Of a stretch of 64,000 bases of DNA, positions 42,349-52,741 are shown in pieces. Position 1 is the stretch's first letter, and every line of letters begins with the position of its first letter. The notes below the pieces were generated by a model. It saw only the letters and a list, made by a program, of their open reading frames with translations. It made no database searches and was not told the origin of the DNA. The translations under genes were made by a program, and so were the position numbers. The DNA is from Poteriospumella lacustris. Its lineage: Eukaryota > Sar > Chrysophyceae > Chromulinales > Dinobryaceae. The stretch spans positions 174,963 through 238,962 of the forward strand of contig SMOI01000012.1 of the NCBI GenBank assembly GCA_008000375.1, in the 5' to 3' direction.

Positions 42349-42803
42349 TCATTGGATTTTCGCCAAAGCGTCGCGAAGGAGGGCCTCATTAGCACCGGAG
42401 AACTATACAGTAGGGGAGCCATTAGAACCAACGTAGCTCGTACAAATCAAGCAGAATATCATACCTGTTGCTTCAAATCCTTTCCGTGGAAAAACATAAA
42501 TGTTGGGACACTGCGAATATTGTAATCCGCAGCTGCATCAGAGTGATCGTCGATGTCAATCTTGACAAACTTCGTCGCGGGGAAGTCTTTAGATAACTTC
42601 TCGAAAACAGGGGCAATCATCTTGCAAGGAGGGCACCAAGTCGCAGTGAAGTACAAAACCTTGCTATCAGACGACTCGACAATACCCTTCAATGCATCCG
42701 AGTCACCAAGCACAACGAAGTTGGCATTGGTGCTGGCCATTCGTCGCTGCAAAGGCGCGCTGGAGCGAAGGATTCGCGAAGTCAATTGAAAAGATCGATT
42801 CAT
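42349..42803 (-). CDS. Thioredoxin, probably mitochondrial
   Basis: Exons are 42465-42803 and 42349-42402, with a 62-base intron, giving 130 residues. The thioredoxin fold is clear: ATWCPPCKMIAP with the redox pair at Cys57 and Cys60, SVPTFMFF with the cis-proline near residue 100, and a C-terminal helix NEALLRDALAKIQ supplied by exon 2. CPPC is an uncommon variant of the usual CGPC and may shift the redox potential. Residues 1-22 (MNRSFQLTSRILRSSAPLQRRM) are basic and hydroxylated with no acid, like a mitochondrial presequence. Without exon 2 the frame would stop three bases after the splice site. Confidence 0.92.
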
Positions 42804-43196
42804 TGTTTTTAAAATTGAATATAGTCCGAGGGGAAAATGGTTTTGATTTTGCTTGAAATGCGCTTGGAGCAAGCAGTATTGATTCACGTTGAAGCAAGAT
42901 TCCGAAGTCCTCTGACGGGTATTCTCTGCGGTTGCACTCAGAAGAGGCGCTTCTAAGATGGATCGTCGTCATGTCGTCCAGCTCTGCGAAAGACAGGGTT
43001 CTTTGCAAAAAGTCTGAGTGTATTTGGGATGGTCTGGCGCCGTTTTGGTTGGTTTCGGAGTTGTGGGTCCGAGAGCTCCATTATTCACGGGGAATTGATT
43101 AAGTCTGGCCTTTTCTTATGGTACGACGCTGTTCAGAAATGCACCTGTGGTGATCCTCTTTGTGAATTATAGTGGAATCGTTGTTGCAAAAAGAAA
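42804..43196. promoter_or_regulatory. Divergent thioredoxin/small nuclear protein promoter region
   Basis: These 393 bases separate opposite starts. No recognised element was seen. Confidence 0.35.
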
Positions 43197-43986
43197 ATGG
43201 GACGTCCACGAGCACTCAAGAATAAAGATGTCGTGCCAGCAGTGAAGATCGACACGTCGAAGTCTGCAGTAAGTACTGTATCGAGAACCTTTTGAGACCC
43301 CTTTATGACTTCGATTCTTTGTTTTATGTAGAAAAAGCACAGGAAATTCGATGAGGATGATGACGCATCCCAAGAGTTCGAAGTGACGGAGACTTCCACT
43401 GCGAAGGCCTCGTCGACGACCGCAACTGAAGACGATGACAACAGCCCAGAAGAAGTTGTTCAAGATGAGATTCAGATCCAAGCATTAAAGGAAGAAGTAG
43501 AAAATTTGTTCTCTGTACAGAAAGAAGCCAAACGTCGACGAAAATTCACCAAGGAAGTGGCTGTAGCCGACGACGACGAATACCTCGATGAAAAGGACTT
43601 ACAATTGGTCGGTGCTTCGAAGACAACAAAGAAAGACAGAGATGATGAAAACAGCGTATCCTCGGACGCTGATCATTCGGATGATGGGGTTCAGGTTGAC
43701 AATGTTGGATTGAAGCGAAAAGTGTAAGTATTGCTTCGCTGCCGAGTTCCGACTACCGCGGTCACTCATGCTCTGCTCTGCGTTCTCTTTTTCTCTATAT
43801 AGGGGTAAAATTGAAGTAGCAGTGATTGCCAATGCAACTTTGCATGATTTCCAAATGAATGCCGATGCGGAACGATTTATGGACCAGCATCGCTCGAAAA
43901 CGCAGCGAACACGATATACAACGTTCATGAGTCAACGACGACCTGCTCCTGCCAAGGTGTTTCGCAGTAAATCTTCTGCGAAGTAG
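43197..43986 (+). CDS. Small charged protein, probably nuclear or nucleolar
   Basis: Exons are 43197-43268, 43332-43723 and 43803-43986, with introns of 63 and 79 bases, giving 215 residues. It starts MGRPRALKNKD and has acidic Ser-rich stretches (residues 30-65 and 125-145), a basic KEAKRRRKF segment near 93, and a C-terminal basic region ending QRRPAPAKVFRSKSSAK. The composition suits a nucleolar or ribosome-assembly factor, but I do not recognise a family. All introns are ordinary GT-AG and the frame is kept across both joins. Confidence 0.75.
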
Positions 43987-44075
43987 GTGTTCAGTCGCTC
44001 TGGACTTACACCAGTGAAGTGGTAATGTCGCCTGCTCACTATTGTAATTGTTCAATTCACTGTACATACACAACA

Positions 44076-44085
44076 CCCCCCCCCC
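44076..44085. repeat. C10 run
   Basis: Ten consecutive cytosines lie in the convergent gap between the small nuclear protein gene and CFAP69. Confidence 0.8.
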
Positions 44086-44200
44086 ACGGCAACACACATC
44101 CCTGCAGCATCAACCTAACCGCATCAAGGGGCTGCTTTGGTGATGCAAGCTGTTTAAAGTCCCACGATGAAAACACAATGAAAATTAACCAGTTTTGCTT

Positions 44201-47200
44201 TTACTCAGACTTCACCACTACCGTTTTTGGTTTCGTTGTTTTCTTTGGAGCACCTTTCGCGTTCCGTTTGATCCATTCTGCTTTGATTTGCTGATGTTTC
44301 TTCGTCAGAATTTGACCCAAAAATCCGTTTTCTTCTTGTTTCCGATCCGCTTCATGTTCATCATATAATAGCATTTGTTCCGTTTGGGTGGCAACGGCAG
44401 CATCAAAGGCGTGATCTAATCGCTCTTGAATCAACGCGGCATCCGCTTCGATCGGGACAAGTTTCTTCTCTTCGAAGGATTCCTTCACTTGTCGCCACCA
44501 ATCCCCTTCGCGCAGCGCCAAATATTTCTTGGCGATGACCAACACTTGCTTCTCACGGGAATGAAGTTTGACTTCATCAAAACCCGTTTCATTCCCACCT
44601 TCAGCAGATCCACCAAAATTTCCCCGTGAAATACTGAGGTTTTGATGTTGGCTCTTCCTGGATTGCAGCATTTCCAAGGACGGCGCACCCGGTGTTCGTT
44701 TCGACATACTCAACAACTCGTTGCCGTCACCTCCCATCGTGGTGCTATTCCCCGCCATCAAGAACTCACCCATACTATCACGTGTTTTGAACGGGCTCGT
44801 TTCATCTTGAATCTGGTAGGTGTCATACAACCCCAGATGACCCATGATTTCCGAGAGTACGGAACGTGAGTCACTGTCCAACGCATTGTTGGCAATTTGA
44901 ATGGGCAAATTCGTTTGAACCGCACTTCGTCCGGCTAAAATAGCCGAGGCCAACTTCGAGACGGTCACCGATTGTGTGAATGTGTTGTGATATCCATCGT
45001 TATGGAAGCCTAACAAGGGCTGTTCGGCTTCCGACACGGGCCAATGATGTTGTCCGAGGGGATCAAACAGATTGTTGATGATTCCTTCGGCAGGTCGTTC
45101 TGCTTCCAATCGCGTTTCTTCATCCAACCACGCATGACACAACAACTGTGCCGCACTGCGCAAGGTCTTGGAGGATCGCCAACAATTGGCAAAGATCACC
45201 AGCTTCGGGTTGATCAACAGATCGGTGAGGACGCGTAAAATATGCAACCGCAAGACGAACGGAGCGATTTCCAGCAAATCGAACAAGGCATCAATACCTT
45301 CGAGATCCGCGAATTGTTGTTCATTGGCTGGATACCGTACGACCCCTTGACTAATCGCGTCAATGATGGCAATGACCAACACACTGATTTCACCCCCAAC
45401 CGCATTGTCCAACGGATCCGGTAACGGGTCCCGTTTGTCGGTGTCATGGTAAATATTAATGGCGGCTTTCAATCCAACGATGGGCGGTCTTCGTTGGACA
45501 TAGGCACGCAATGGTTCCAATAACAACCGTAATCCTTGACATTCCCGAAATTGCTTTGCACAACGTTGAGGAGGTTGACACCCCGAACACAACGATGCCA
45601 CGATACGCACCGCTTGTGCACGACTTTCTTCGTCGGAACACAACGAAAAGATCTGCAAAAAGACAATCAAACCTTGATTTTCTTCCAAATATCGTCGTAC
45701 ACTTTGTGAATTCAACAACGAGCGATGCAACAAGATCAAGCCGTAAAAGACCAGCATCTTGTGGTCGGCATTGTCGGATTGACAATACTTCAAAATGGTC
45801 GCCAAGATACGGGCGATGCCATCGATGCGTTCAAATTCCCCCAACATTTTGGGCGCGTTTTGCAAGAGAAACAAAATCGCTTGTACTTGAAACTCTCGCA
45901 ATTTGGATGGCGTCAAGGAGCCAATGAACGTCTTCTCCGGTACGACAATACCCACACCGCCACGATACACATTTTGGGACGAGGAATGCGACGGTTGCAA
46001 CATACTACCACCCGCTTTCAAAGGACCTTTCGTCAACGACCCTCCGCCGCCGCCACCACCCCCACCCCCACGACGATCGTCAACCATCGAACGCGACACA
46101 AAGCCTTCTTCTCCACCGTAGCTTAAACTAGGATGCGGTGAGAAATGAGATTCCAATTGAGACGCACCGGTCGCCAAGGTACCTGGCAAATTGCGTTTCG
46201 TCGACGTAGCAGCGATGGAATTGTCAGGACTGTCTTTCTCCAAATACATCATCATGCAGGGCATCAATGGTGACGCTGCAATGCATAACAATGCATCGGG
46301 GTCGTTGTTCTTCATCAATTGGGTCAACAACATCCACAATTGCTTCTTGAATTCCAAATCGATATCTGCCGTGGTCGCGTAGTTGCGTTTGTTGGCCACT
46401 TTCTTCGTGAAAAACAACCAGTTCTTATGACCTATTTCTTCGACACATGCATACGTGACCAACCACGTCAGCAGCTGGGATTGCGTGAAGTAGCCGATGA
46501 CATTGGGTAATTCCGCAAAGAGTGACAAGACGATGAGAATCATGTTGCGGAATTCCTTGTCCGATTGTCGATATCCATCCATAATCTGAAAGTCCAAGAT
46601 TTCGACGAGAACTTTCATACAGTGTTCTAAATCCATGATGCCACCGTGTTTGATGAACAACACAATTTCATCATGATCCGGTGAGCCATGAAACGATCGC
46701 ATTTTACCAATGAAAGGTTCCAAGACATTCCACATCAATTCGACGATGTAACTCAAACGAGGATCTCGTTTGTCATGGTCAAAATCCTTTTTAAGGAGAT
46801 AGATCGCGGCATTGCAAACACTGTTCTCACACATACCAATCGCGCATTCTTCGTGCAGGGTGATGTCCAAACACAAGTCCAAGAACGCTTGTGTCAACTC
46901 CCACAAAATGGCCTTCTTTTCCTTTGGCGGAGAAGATTCCAGGGATAACTCTAATTCGGCGGCAAGCGAAGACAATTGTGTTGTTTCATCTGGTGGATTC
47001 CGCGGAGGTAGACCATACAGCGTCAGATCTTCCTCCAGAGGATTTGGTCGGACAGGCGATTCTTCCGATTTTAGCACCCTCGATGGGTTGTCTGATTCTG
47101 CATTGTAGTCAAGTTCCTTGACAGCTAACAGAAACTGCTCGGAGATAACTGCCAAGGCACCACTTCGAGCAAGTCGCTCCATGATGTAAGGGATATCAAC

Positions 47201-47836
47201 AATCGTTTGACGAGGTGTACTGCGGATGAAGTCCTCAGAAGGCGAACCTTCGTGCGGTGGTTGGCCTGCATTGATGATGTAATGGAATAATCGAACGACA
47301 TGAACTTTGCTTTCTATCGGACATGCCGGTAAAAGGCTGCCCAATGCATTGTAGAAAGACTCGATGGCTTGTTTGCCTCCGTCGGTAAGTTTCTCGTTCG
47401 ATTTCGACTCTTGAACAGGCTAAACTCAACGAATATGAATGGAGATACAGGCAACAAACGATGATTAATGATATAATAGTACCTTGCGGCAAACTTCAGT
47501 GAATCTTTCTATGATAGCGGGAGCTCTGCCGGGAAAGCTTTCGATCACATCGATCAGTGTTCCAATGTGACGCTCCAAGCTCCCCAGTTGAGGGATGAAA
47601 ATCCTATCCAAACCATAACAACACAATAATTAAACTATAAAAAATAGATAATCGAAAGCTGAATATGATTACCCTCGACTATCGAAGTCCTCCATCGCTT
47701 GAAAGAGTGATTCATAATTCGTTGGCAGCAATTCCCCAGCTGCTTCAACTATGTTGTCTTCAATTGAGTCCAGCAGCACCTGCTCTGCGATTGCATCCGA
47801 AGGGAAAATGTCCTCTTCTGGAACAAAAAGAGCCAT
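44201..47836 (-). CDS. CFAP69: CFAP69-like flagellar protein
   Basis: Exons are 47673-47836, 47483-47603 and 44201-47419, with introns of 69 and 63 bases, giving 1,167 residues. It is almost entirely helical, with armadillo/HEAT-like character. Blocks comparable to human CFAP69 include DKEFRNMILIVLSLFAE, ADLEGIDALFDLLEI followed by the LLINPKL...NCWRSSKTLRSAAQL segment, and SRSVLSEIMGHLGLYD. CFAP69 is part of the central-pair apparatus of motile cilia and is needed for sperm flagella. There is a Gly-rich insertion (RRGGGGGGGGGGS, about 46057-46090) and a Ser/Gly-rich segment near the C-terminus. The C-terminus is basic (KKTTKPKTVVVK). The start ATG at 47836 was chosen because it opens the only frame that joins cleanly. 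Confidence 0.87.
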
Positions 47837-48328
47837 TTGACGTCAAATACGAAGCAATTCTTCGATTGAACACAGTGTATTCACAGCTTTAGAAGAGTTT
47901 CTGTTGAAACACGACAGGCAACAGAAAAGCTATTGCACTCGCGCAATTTGCTACTCACACAGAGAATGAAAGTGGTTCTTTGTGTCCCAGTCTGACGGGG
48001 AACCGAGGGTTGGGCCAATAACTACTCTACGGTGCTATGGGTGCATAAAAGAATATCGTTGATCCATGGTGATCGACGACGAGGCGATCGATGACATCGG
48101 AGAACCGTGAAACGGCTGGCGTTTCAATTTTCGGGCGACCTGCCATCGCCATCATCATCATGTTGCGTTGCCGCTTTTCATTCGATCACGATTCGCGATC
48201 GATCGCCAGTGTTTGTGCAGCCATCGATAGGGATTTCACTTTCCACTAGCGACTAACGATATTCAACAAACAGAAAGAAAGACGTCTATTTGCTTGTTAA
48301 TCAGTTTGTGTGAATTAAGTTCTTGGAG
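47837..48328. promoter_or_regulatory. Divergent CFAP69/CDIN1 promoter region
   Basis: These 492 bases separate opposite start codons. GATCGA-type palindromic patches recur (48069-48090, 48183-48206). I assign no factor to them. Confidence 0.4.
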
Positions 48329-49327
48329 ATGATTGTTCCTTTGGCTCTTTATGAGTCGCTTCGTAACCACGTGGAAAGCTGCATTCGAAATCAATTGCCG
48401 GTGACAGTGGACGATGCCTTCAAATTGGAAGTTCCTTTCGACAGTTTATCCAGTCTCTATAGTCAAATTTCCCTCAGGTCAGGTCACCAAAGCAGTCATC
48501 ACGGCGATTTCATCCGGGAAGAATCTTTCCGACGGATAGAGGAAGGCCAGGAATCCTTCAATAACTTGGCGCGTCAACATTCAAAAGGCACGTATACACT
48601 GGCGAAAAACTTTTTGGAATATAAGTTTGGGAAGGACTTCAAAGTTGCCACTTTCTTGGAGAATCCTTCTCTCGTGCAAAGCAAGTCCGTCCGATGCGAT
48701 TTGTTGCGCATGATCGCTGATGATTTCAATAACTCTATCGAAGCAAATTTGATCAAAGAATCAACAGGAAAAGATTACGAAGAACTACTTATTGAAATGC
48801 TTAATCAACGGCGTATGTGTTTTGAGACCGAAGAAGAGTCCAGAGCCAAGGGAAAGCCCAAAACTCCTGACATTCTGTTTTTAGTTCCAATGGCAACTGC
48901 TAAGAGCAGATATGATCCTACCGACTTCTTGTCAGCTCAACAAGCACATTCATTGGCTTCATCTGTAGGAGAAGTCTTTCCTAATCCACCCAATTTAGGG
49001 CTGAAGAGATCGCCAACAAAACGATCGGTGTCGATTCAGTTTCAACCCGATGACTATCTCGTTATCAACTGGATCGACTCAAAAGCTATGTTTGCGGATA
49101 AAAAGACTTTCCAGGACCATCTCATTCAATTAGAATCATATCGAAACCGCTATGGCCGAGGAATGGTTATCTACTGGCATGGTGTTGTTGAAGATGTGTA
49201 TTCAATGTTGACAGACGACCTGATTGTCGTCCGCGATTCTTTCCCAGACGAATGGATTTTCCCCACAGGAGAACCTGCTGATGGACGCATACCTGTATTT
49301 GATGAAGAAAATCCTCAATGGCTCTGA
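48329..49327 (+). CDS. CDIN1: CDIN1 (C15orf41)-like putative nuclease
   Basis: This is a single exon of 332 residues; the human protein is 281. The C-terminal half carries the family core: KTPDILFL with the PD pair at residues 180-181, then INWIDSKAMF with Asp250 and Lys252 as the D/E-x-K half of a PD-(D/E)xK nuclease site, then YRNRYGRGMVIYWHG. Human CDIN1 binds codanin-1, and mutations in it cause congenital dyserythropoietic anaemia type I; its activity as a nuclease is inferred from the fold. The N-terminal half is helical and ends in a polar linker (residues 165-245). Its presence in a microbe suggests a general chromatin role. Confidence 0.87.
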   Translation: MIVPLALYESLRNHVESCIRNQLPVTVDDAFKLEVPFDSLSSLYSQISLRSGHQSSHHGDFIREESFRRIEEGQESFNNLARQHSKGTYTLAKNFLEYKFGKDFKVATFLENPSLVQSKSVRCDLLRMIADDFNNSIEANLIKESTGKDYEELLIEMLNQRRMCFETEEESRAKGKPKTPDILFLVPMATAKSRYDPTDFLSAQQAHSLASSVGEVFPNPPNLGLKRSPTKRSVSIQFQPDDYLVINWIDSKAMFADKKTFQDHLIQLESYRNRYGRGMVIYWHGVVEDVYSMLTDDLIVVRDSFPDEWIFPTGEPADGRIPVFDEENPQWL

Positions 49328-49778
49328 TGATTTTCACATGTGATCGCTTGTAATGTTAGACGAACGTAAGAACGCATCGAATCACATCCACTTATTCATT
49401 TGAGAACTTTCAAGCTTATGCGGTTCCACGCAGACAGTAGCTTATTCAATATTATCGAATGTCCACGCATTTCGTGGTGAGTGCGAGCCAGGCCACCACC
49501 AGCCGCCGTTGTCATCATCGTCGTGTATAGTCGTTACAGCAGCCGCAGCAGCAGCAGAGCGCAGCATGCGCAGCAGAAGCGATCGGTTCGATTTCTTTTT
49601 CTCTTTTGGCTTTTCGAATTAATTTATGTTCTCTGCCATATTTTGTTTTCTGAAACCTGTTTGCCCATAAGCTCTATCGCAATTATCCTTCCCGTCATAA
49701 CCTAGCATACCGCAACGCAGTGCTTCAAATTATTATTACTCTCTGATATTGATTTCTGTGCTATTGGACAACGAAGAC
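49328..49778. promoter_or_regulatory. Upstream region of left UIM gene copy
   Basis: This unique sequence before the left arm of the inverted repeat probably holds the 3' UTR of CDIN1 and the promoter of the left UIM gene. A GCAGCCGCAGCAGCAGCAG patch lies near 49540. It has no counterpart beside the right arm. Confidence 0.45.
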
Positions 49779-52472
49779 AATGAATTTCATCTCCAAATTG
49801 ACGAAGAAGCCCAGCAAGACCAACATGCGACCCAAAAAGCAATCCAAGCATCGCTCCGACGAGGATGAGTACATCGAGGTGGAGCTAGAGGTCGCAGAAG
49901 AAGAGCGACCGCCAGTGCCGCTGTTCATCGGCAGCACGGGAGGTCCGGCCGACACGGCCCACCATGGCGGCGCCGACTTCGATGACGAGTTCTTCGATGG
50001 AGCGGTGGAGGACGACTTGGAGTTGGGCGAGGAGGCGAACATGTTCTATGACAAGCAGCGTCACGGCAATCTACAGCAGCAGCATTTCGACCACAACAGC
50101 AGTTTCCACCGACACACATTCAGCGGTCCGGCAGCGGGTTCAGCTCCTGACCACATGCAGTATCCGCCCTATCCTGCGCAGGCGCCTATCCCACAACAGA
50201 CACCTGTTCCAGTATCGTCGGAGCCGATGTCGCAGTATATGGGCGCACAGCCGGGCTTCCAACCGCCGTCAATCATGATCCCCGGGGGTTACATGGCGGG
50301 TCAGATGGCGGTCGATTCACCGGTAAGTCATGCAGTCGAAGCATATGCATTTCTGTGTTTGCACCTTAATCAACGACGACGATGAAACGCATGACCTGCG
50401 ATGTAGATGGCGGCGGGCGGCTTGTACTTCCAAGGCGGCGTCGCGTCATCCCCCGCAACGGCGGCGCCGATGCTTCCGATGGGCGCCATGCACCCAGCTG
50501 CCGCGTCGATGAATGTGCCGGCCAACAACTACTTGGGCTTGACGGACCTGGAGATGTTGGAGTTTCATCAACTCATCGCGAATGGCGTCAACGAGATGGA
50601 GGCGATTCGCACGCTCCAGTACAACCGGCTGATTCACCCGCCGGCGGTCAACCACCAACGGTCGTCGCTGTCGCGCACAAGCTCGGGGATTCCGCCGCAG
50701 GTAGCTCCATCCGTAGCGGCACTGAACGAAGAGGATCACGTGTACCAGACCATCATCAAGGAGTCGATCGAGGAGGAGCAGCGGCGTCAGCAGCGGATGC
50801 GCTCTGCGAAGCTGCAAAGTGCAGACAACGACCTGACGCCGGACGAGGCGTTGTCGATCGCCCTGCAACAATCGTACGACGAGTACGAGAGAATGAAGCG
50901 CGGAAGTCGCTCGGGCGGCAGTGCCAGTCAGTCGTTCGGCTCTCCGGCGAACAGCAGCAGCATGGGCGTGTCGCGGTCGGCGAGCAAGTCGTCGAAGGTG
51001 ATGAGCTCGATCGAGAAAGCGAACGAAGACGCGTTGCGGCAGGCGATCTTGTTATCGATGCAGGAGGCCAACATGGAGCCAGCGCCTCCGAGCAGTGCAT
51101 CGAAGCGACCGTCTGGAAGCACGTCAGCGCCATCATCGTCGGCGTATACGGTAAGTCGATCGTGACGGTATGGCTGATTGTTTGTCCAGCGCAGAAGTGA
51201 TAGCGATGTGTTGGTGTGTTGATGATGCAGACGAACTCGACGATGAACACTCCGAAGTCGACGCTGGACGCCACACCGTACGATCCGCGCATGTTCTCCA
51301 CGACACGGTCCGGCAGTTCGGACCGACACGACTATCTGGACTACGGACTGGTGCCGGAGCATCAACGCCAGGTCTCGTCTCCGTATGTGGGCTCCAACCA
51401 GGGTGCCGTCGAGCCTCCGTATCGGCCGCACCACCACGAGTACTTTGCGGCGCCTCCGACGTCGTCGTCGCATGGATCGGGTCAGTTCTCTCCGATGCCG
51501 AGTGCGACTGGTGGAGCAACCACCGGCACTACACCTCGCCAGACGAATGGAGCGACGCCACGCGATCCGAACGCTGCACAGATGATATTGGCGCGTCGGG
51601 GCCAGCCGCACAGTTTCTACGGCGGCGAGATTGGTCGCAGTCGCAGCTCGGACGGTCAGGAACAGCCTCGCAATCGGCGACCGTTTCAGTCGATGCCATC
51701 GATCGATGTCAACGACGCTGACCATTATTAGGCGTCTTCTTTGTCGCTTTCGCCGTGCAGCCCCGACCCGATTTGTATATGTTATGCATGTGATGCAGTG
51801 TTGCCCCCCTTTATGACTCCATTTGTTCGACCATTGTTTTCCCGCTTCATGATTTGCTGTCTTTGATTTTCCCTCGACGATGTGGACCTCTGGCCTCGGA
51901 GCAGGAAAGCGTGCGCCACGAGTGTTCCGTATCATTTGTATGCCTTGTGTGCTGTGTTGCGCTTTTCTCTGCAGCTTATGTCTTTTGTCTCCTTTCATTG
52001 GCGTTAGCGATGACGCGTCGTATTTGTGCGCACGGTATATTTCTCTTTCTCTTTCGCCCTTTCTCCATTGCAACGGACTGGACGCCAGATCAGCGACCAG
52101 ATATATGCGCCTTGATGATGGTCGTCGTCGTGCCGTCCAAGTCTCGTTTGCAACGACCCACCAGCAGCTGATGTCGTTGTCTGTGCTGGAGATGCATGAG
52201 TACTATGCTTGAGCTAATGTGCGAAAGACCTTCCCCTGTAATTGCTGCTGATTTGTGGTTCACCTTTCAACCGCCAGTGTATAGCGACGCGGATGCTCTT
52301 TGTGCGTTTGTGTATGTGTTCGCGGTCGCCAGGACTGTTCATCCCGTTCTGTTCGTTCTGTCATTCCTGTATGGGTCTCTTGTGCAGTGTAGTTGTGCCG
52401 CTGCGACCGGTGAGGTACACCCCTCTCGGTCCGGCGGTCGATTTGTTGTTTCACCTGTTAGTCGTAGGACGC
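49779..52472 (+). repeat. Left arm of long inverted repeat
   Basis: The left arm is 2,694 bp. Position x here pairs with position 105214 minus x on the other strand, without indels over the whole arm. It carries a complete UIM-protein gene and 741 bp of 3' flank. I compared stretches across the arm and every reading frame, and found one mismatch, at 52427 (C) against 52787. Confidence 0.95.
49780..51731 (+). CDS. UIM-containing ubiquitin-binding protein, left copy
   Basis: Exons are 49780-50322, 50407-51150 and 51231-51731; introns are 84 and 80 bases with GTAAGT donors, giving 595 residues. The start MNFISKLTKKPSK is basic, followed by an acidic stretch (EDEYIEVELEVAEEE). Residues 60-280 are Pro/Gln/Met-rich. 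Around 224-255 is a helical segment (LTDLEMLEFHQLIANGVNEM) that might be UBA-like. Two good ubiquitin-interacting motifs follow: TPDEALSIALQQSYDEYE (325-342) and NEDALRQAILLSMQEA (387-402). A weaker one is near 292 (HVYQTIIKESIEEEQ). The C-terminal 170 residues are Ser/Pro/Arg-rich. UIMs bind ubiquitin on endocytic or proteasomal cargo. The protein resembles adaptor-type UIM proteins, but I cannot name it. Confidence 0.87.
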
Positions 52473-52741
52473 AGTCGCAAGGTAATCGATTCTAACTATT
52501 CAGCTAAAGCCTTCATCCACCTTTCGGCAGTAGATCTGTGGCAACTCAAACATGATTGACTCACTTAAGTACGTGTAGCTTGTAAGCTGAGGCTGTCAGT
52601 CCACGTTAGGCCCTAACACTACAAATGTGAGTGGAACAACGTGGTTGCCGCTGCTGCCGTAAGTCGAGTGCAATCTGTGTTTTGAACATGGACGTTGGAG
52701 ATGAGGAATCAGTTGAATATGCTTAGTTCTATCTTGAATCA
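52473..52741. other. Unique spacer of the inverted repeat
   Basis: The 269 bp between the two arms are not part of the arm symmetry. A short CACTTAAGTACGTG patch occurs near 52562. It has no gene and no recognised mobile-element end. Both UIM genes read toward it, about 740 bp away. Confidence 0.85.

Noticed and set aside
50928-52073. A 381-codon minus-strand frame, mirrored at 53141-54286
   Set aside because: It is antisense to UIM exons, crosses an intron of the real gene, and is Arg- and His-rich as expected for a shadow frame.
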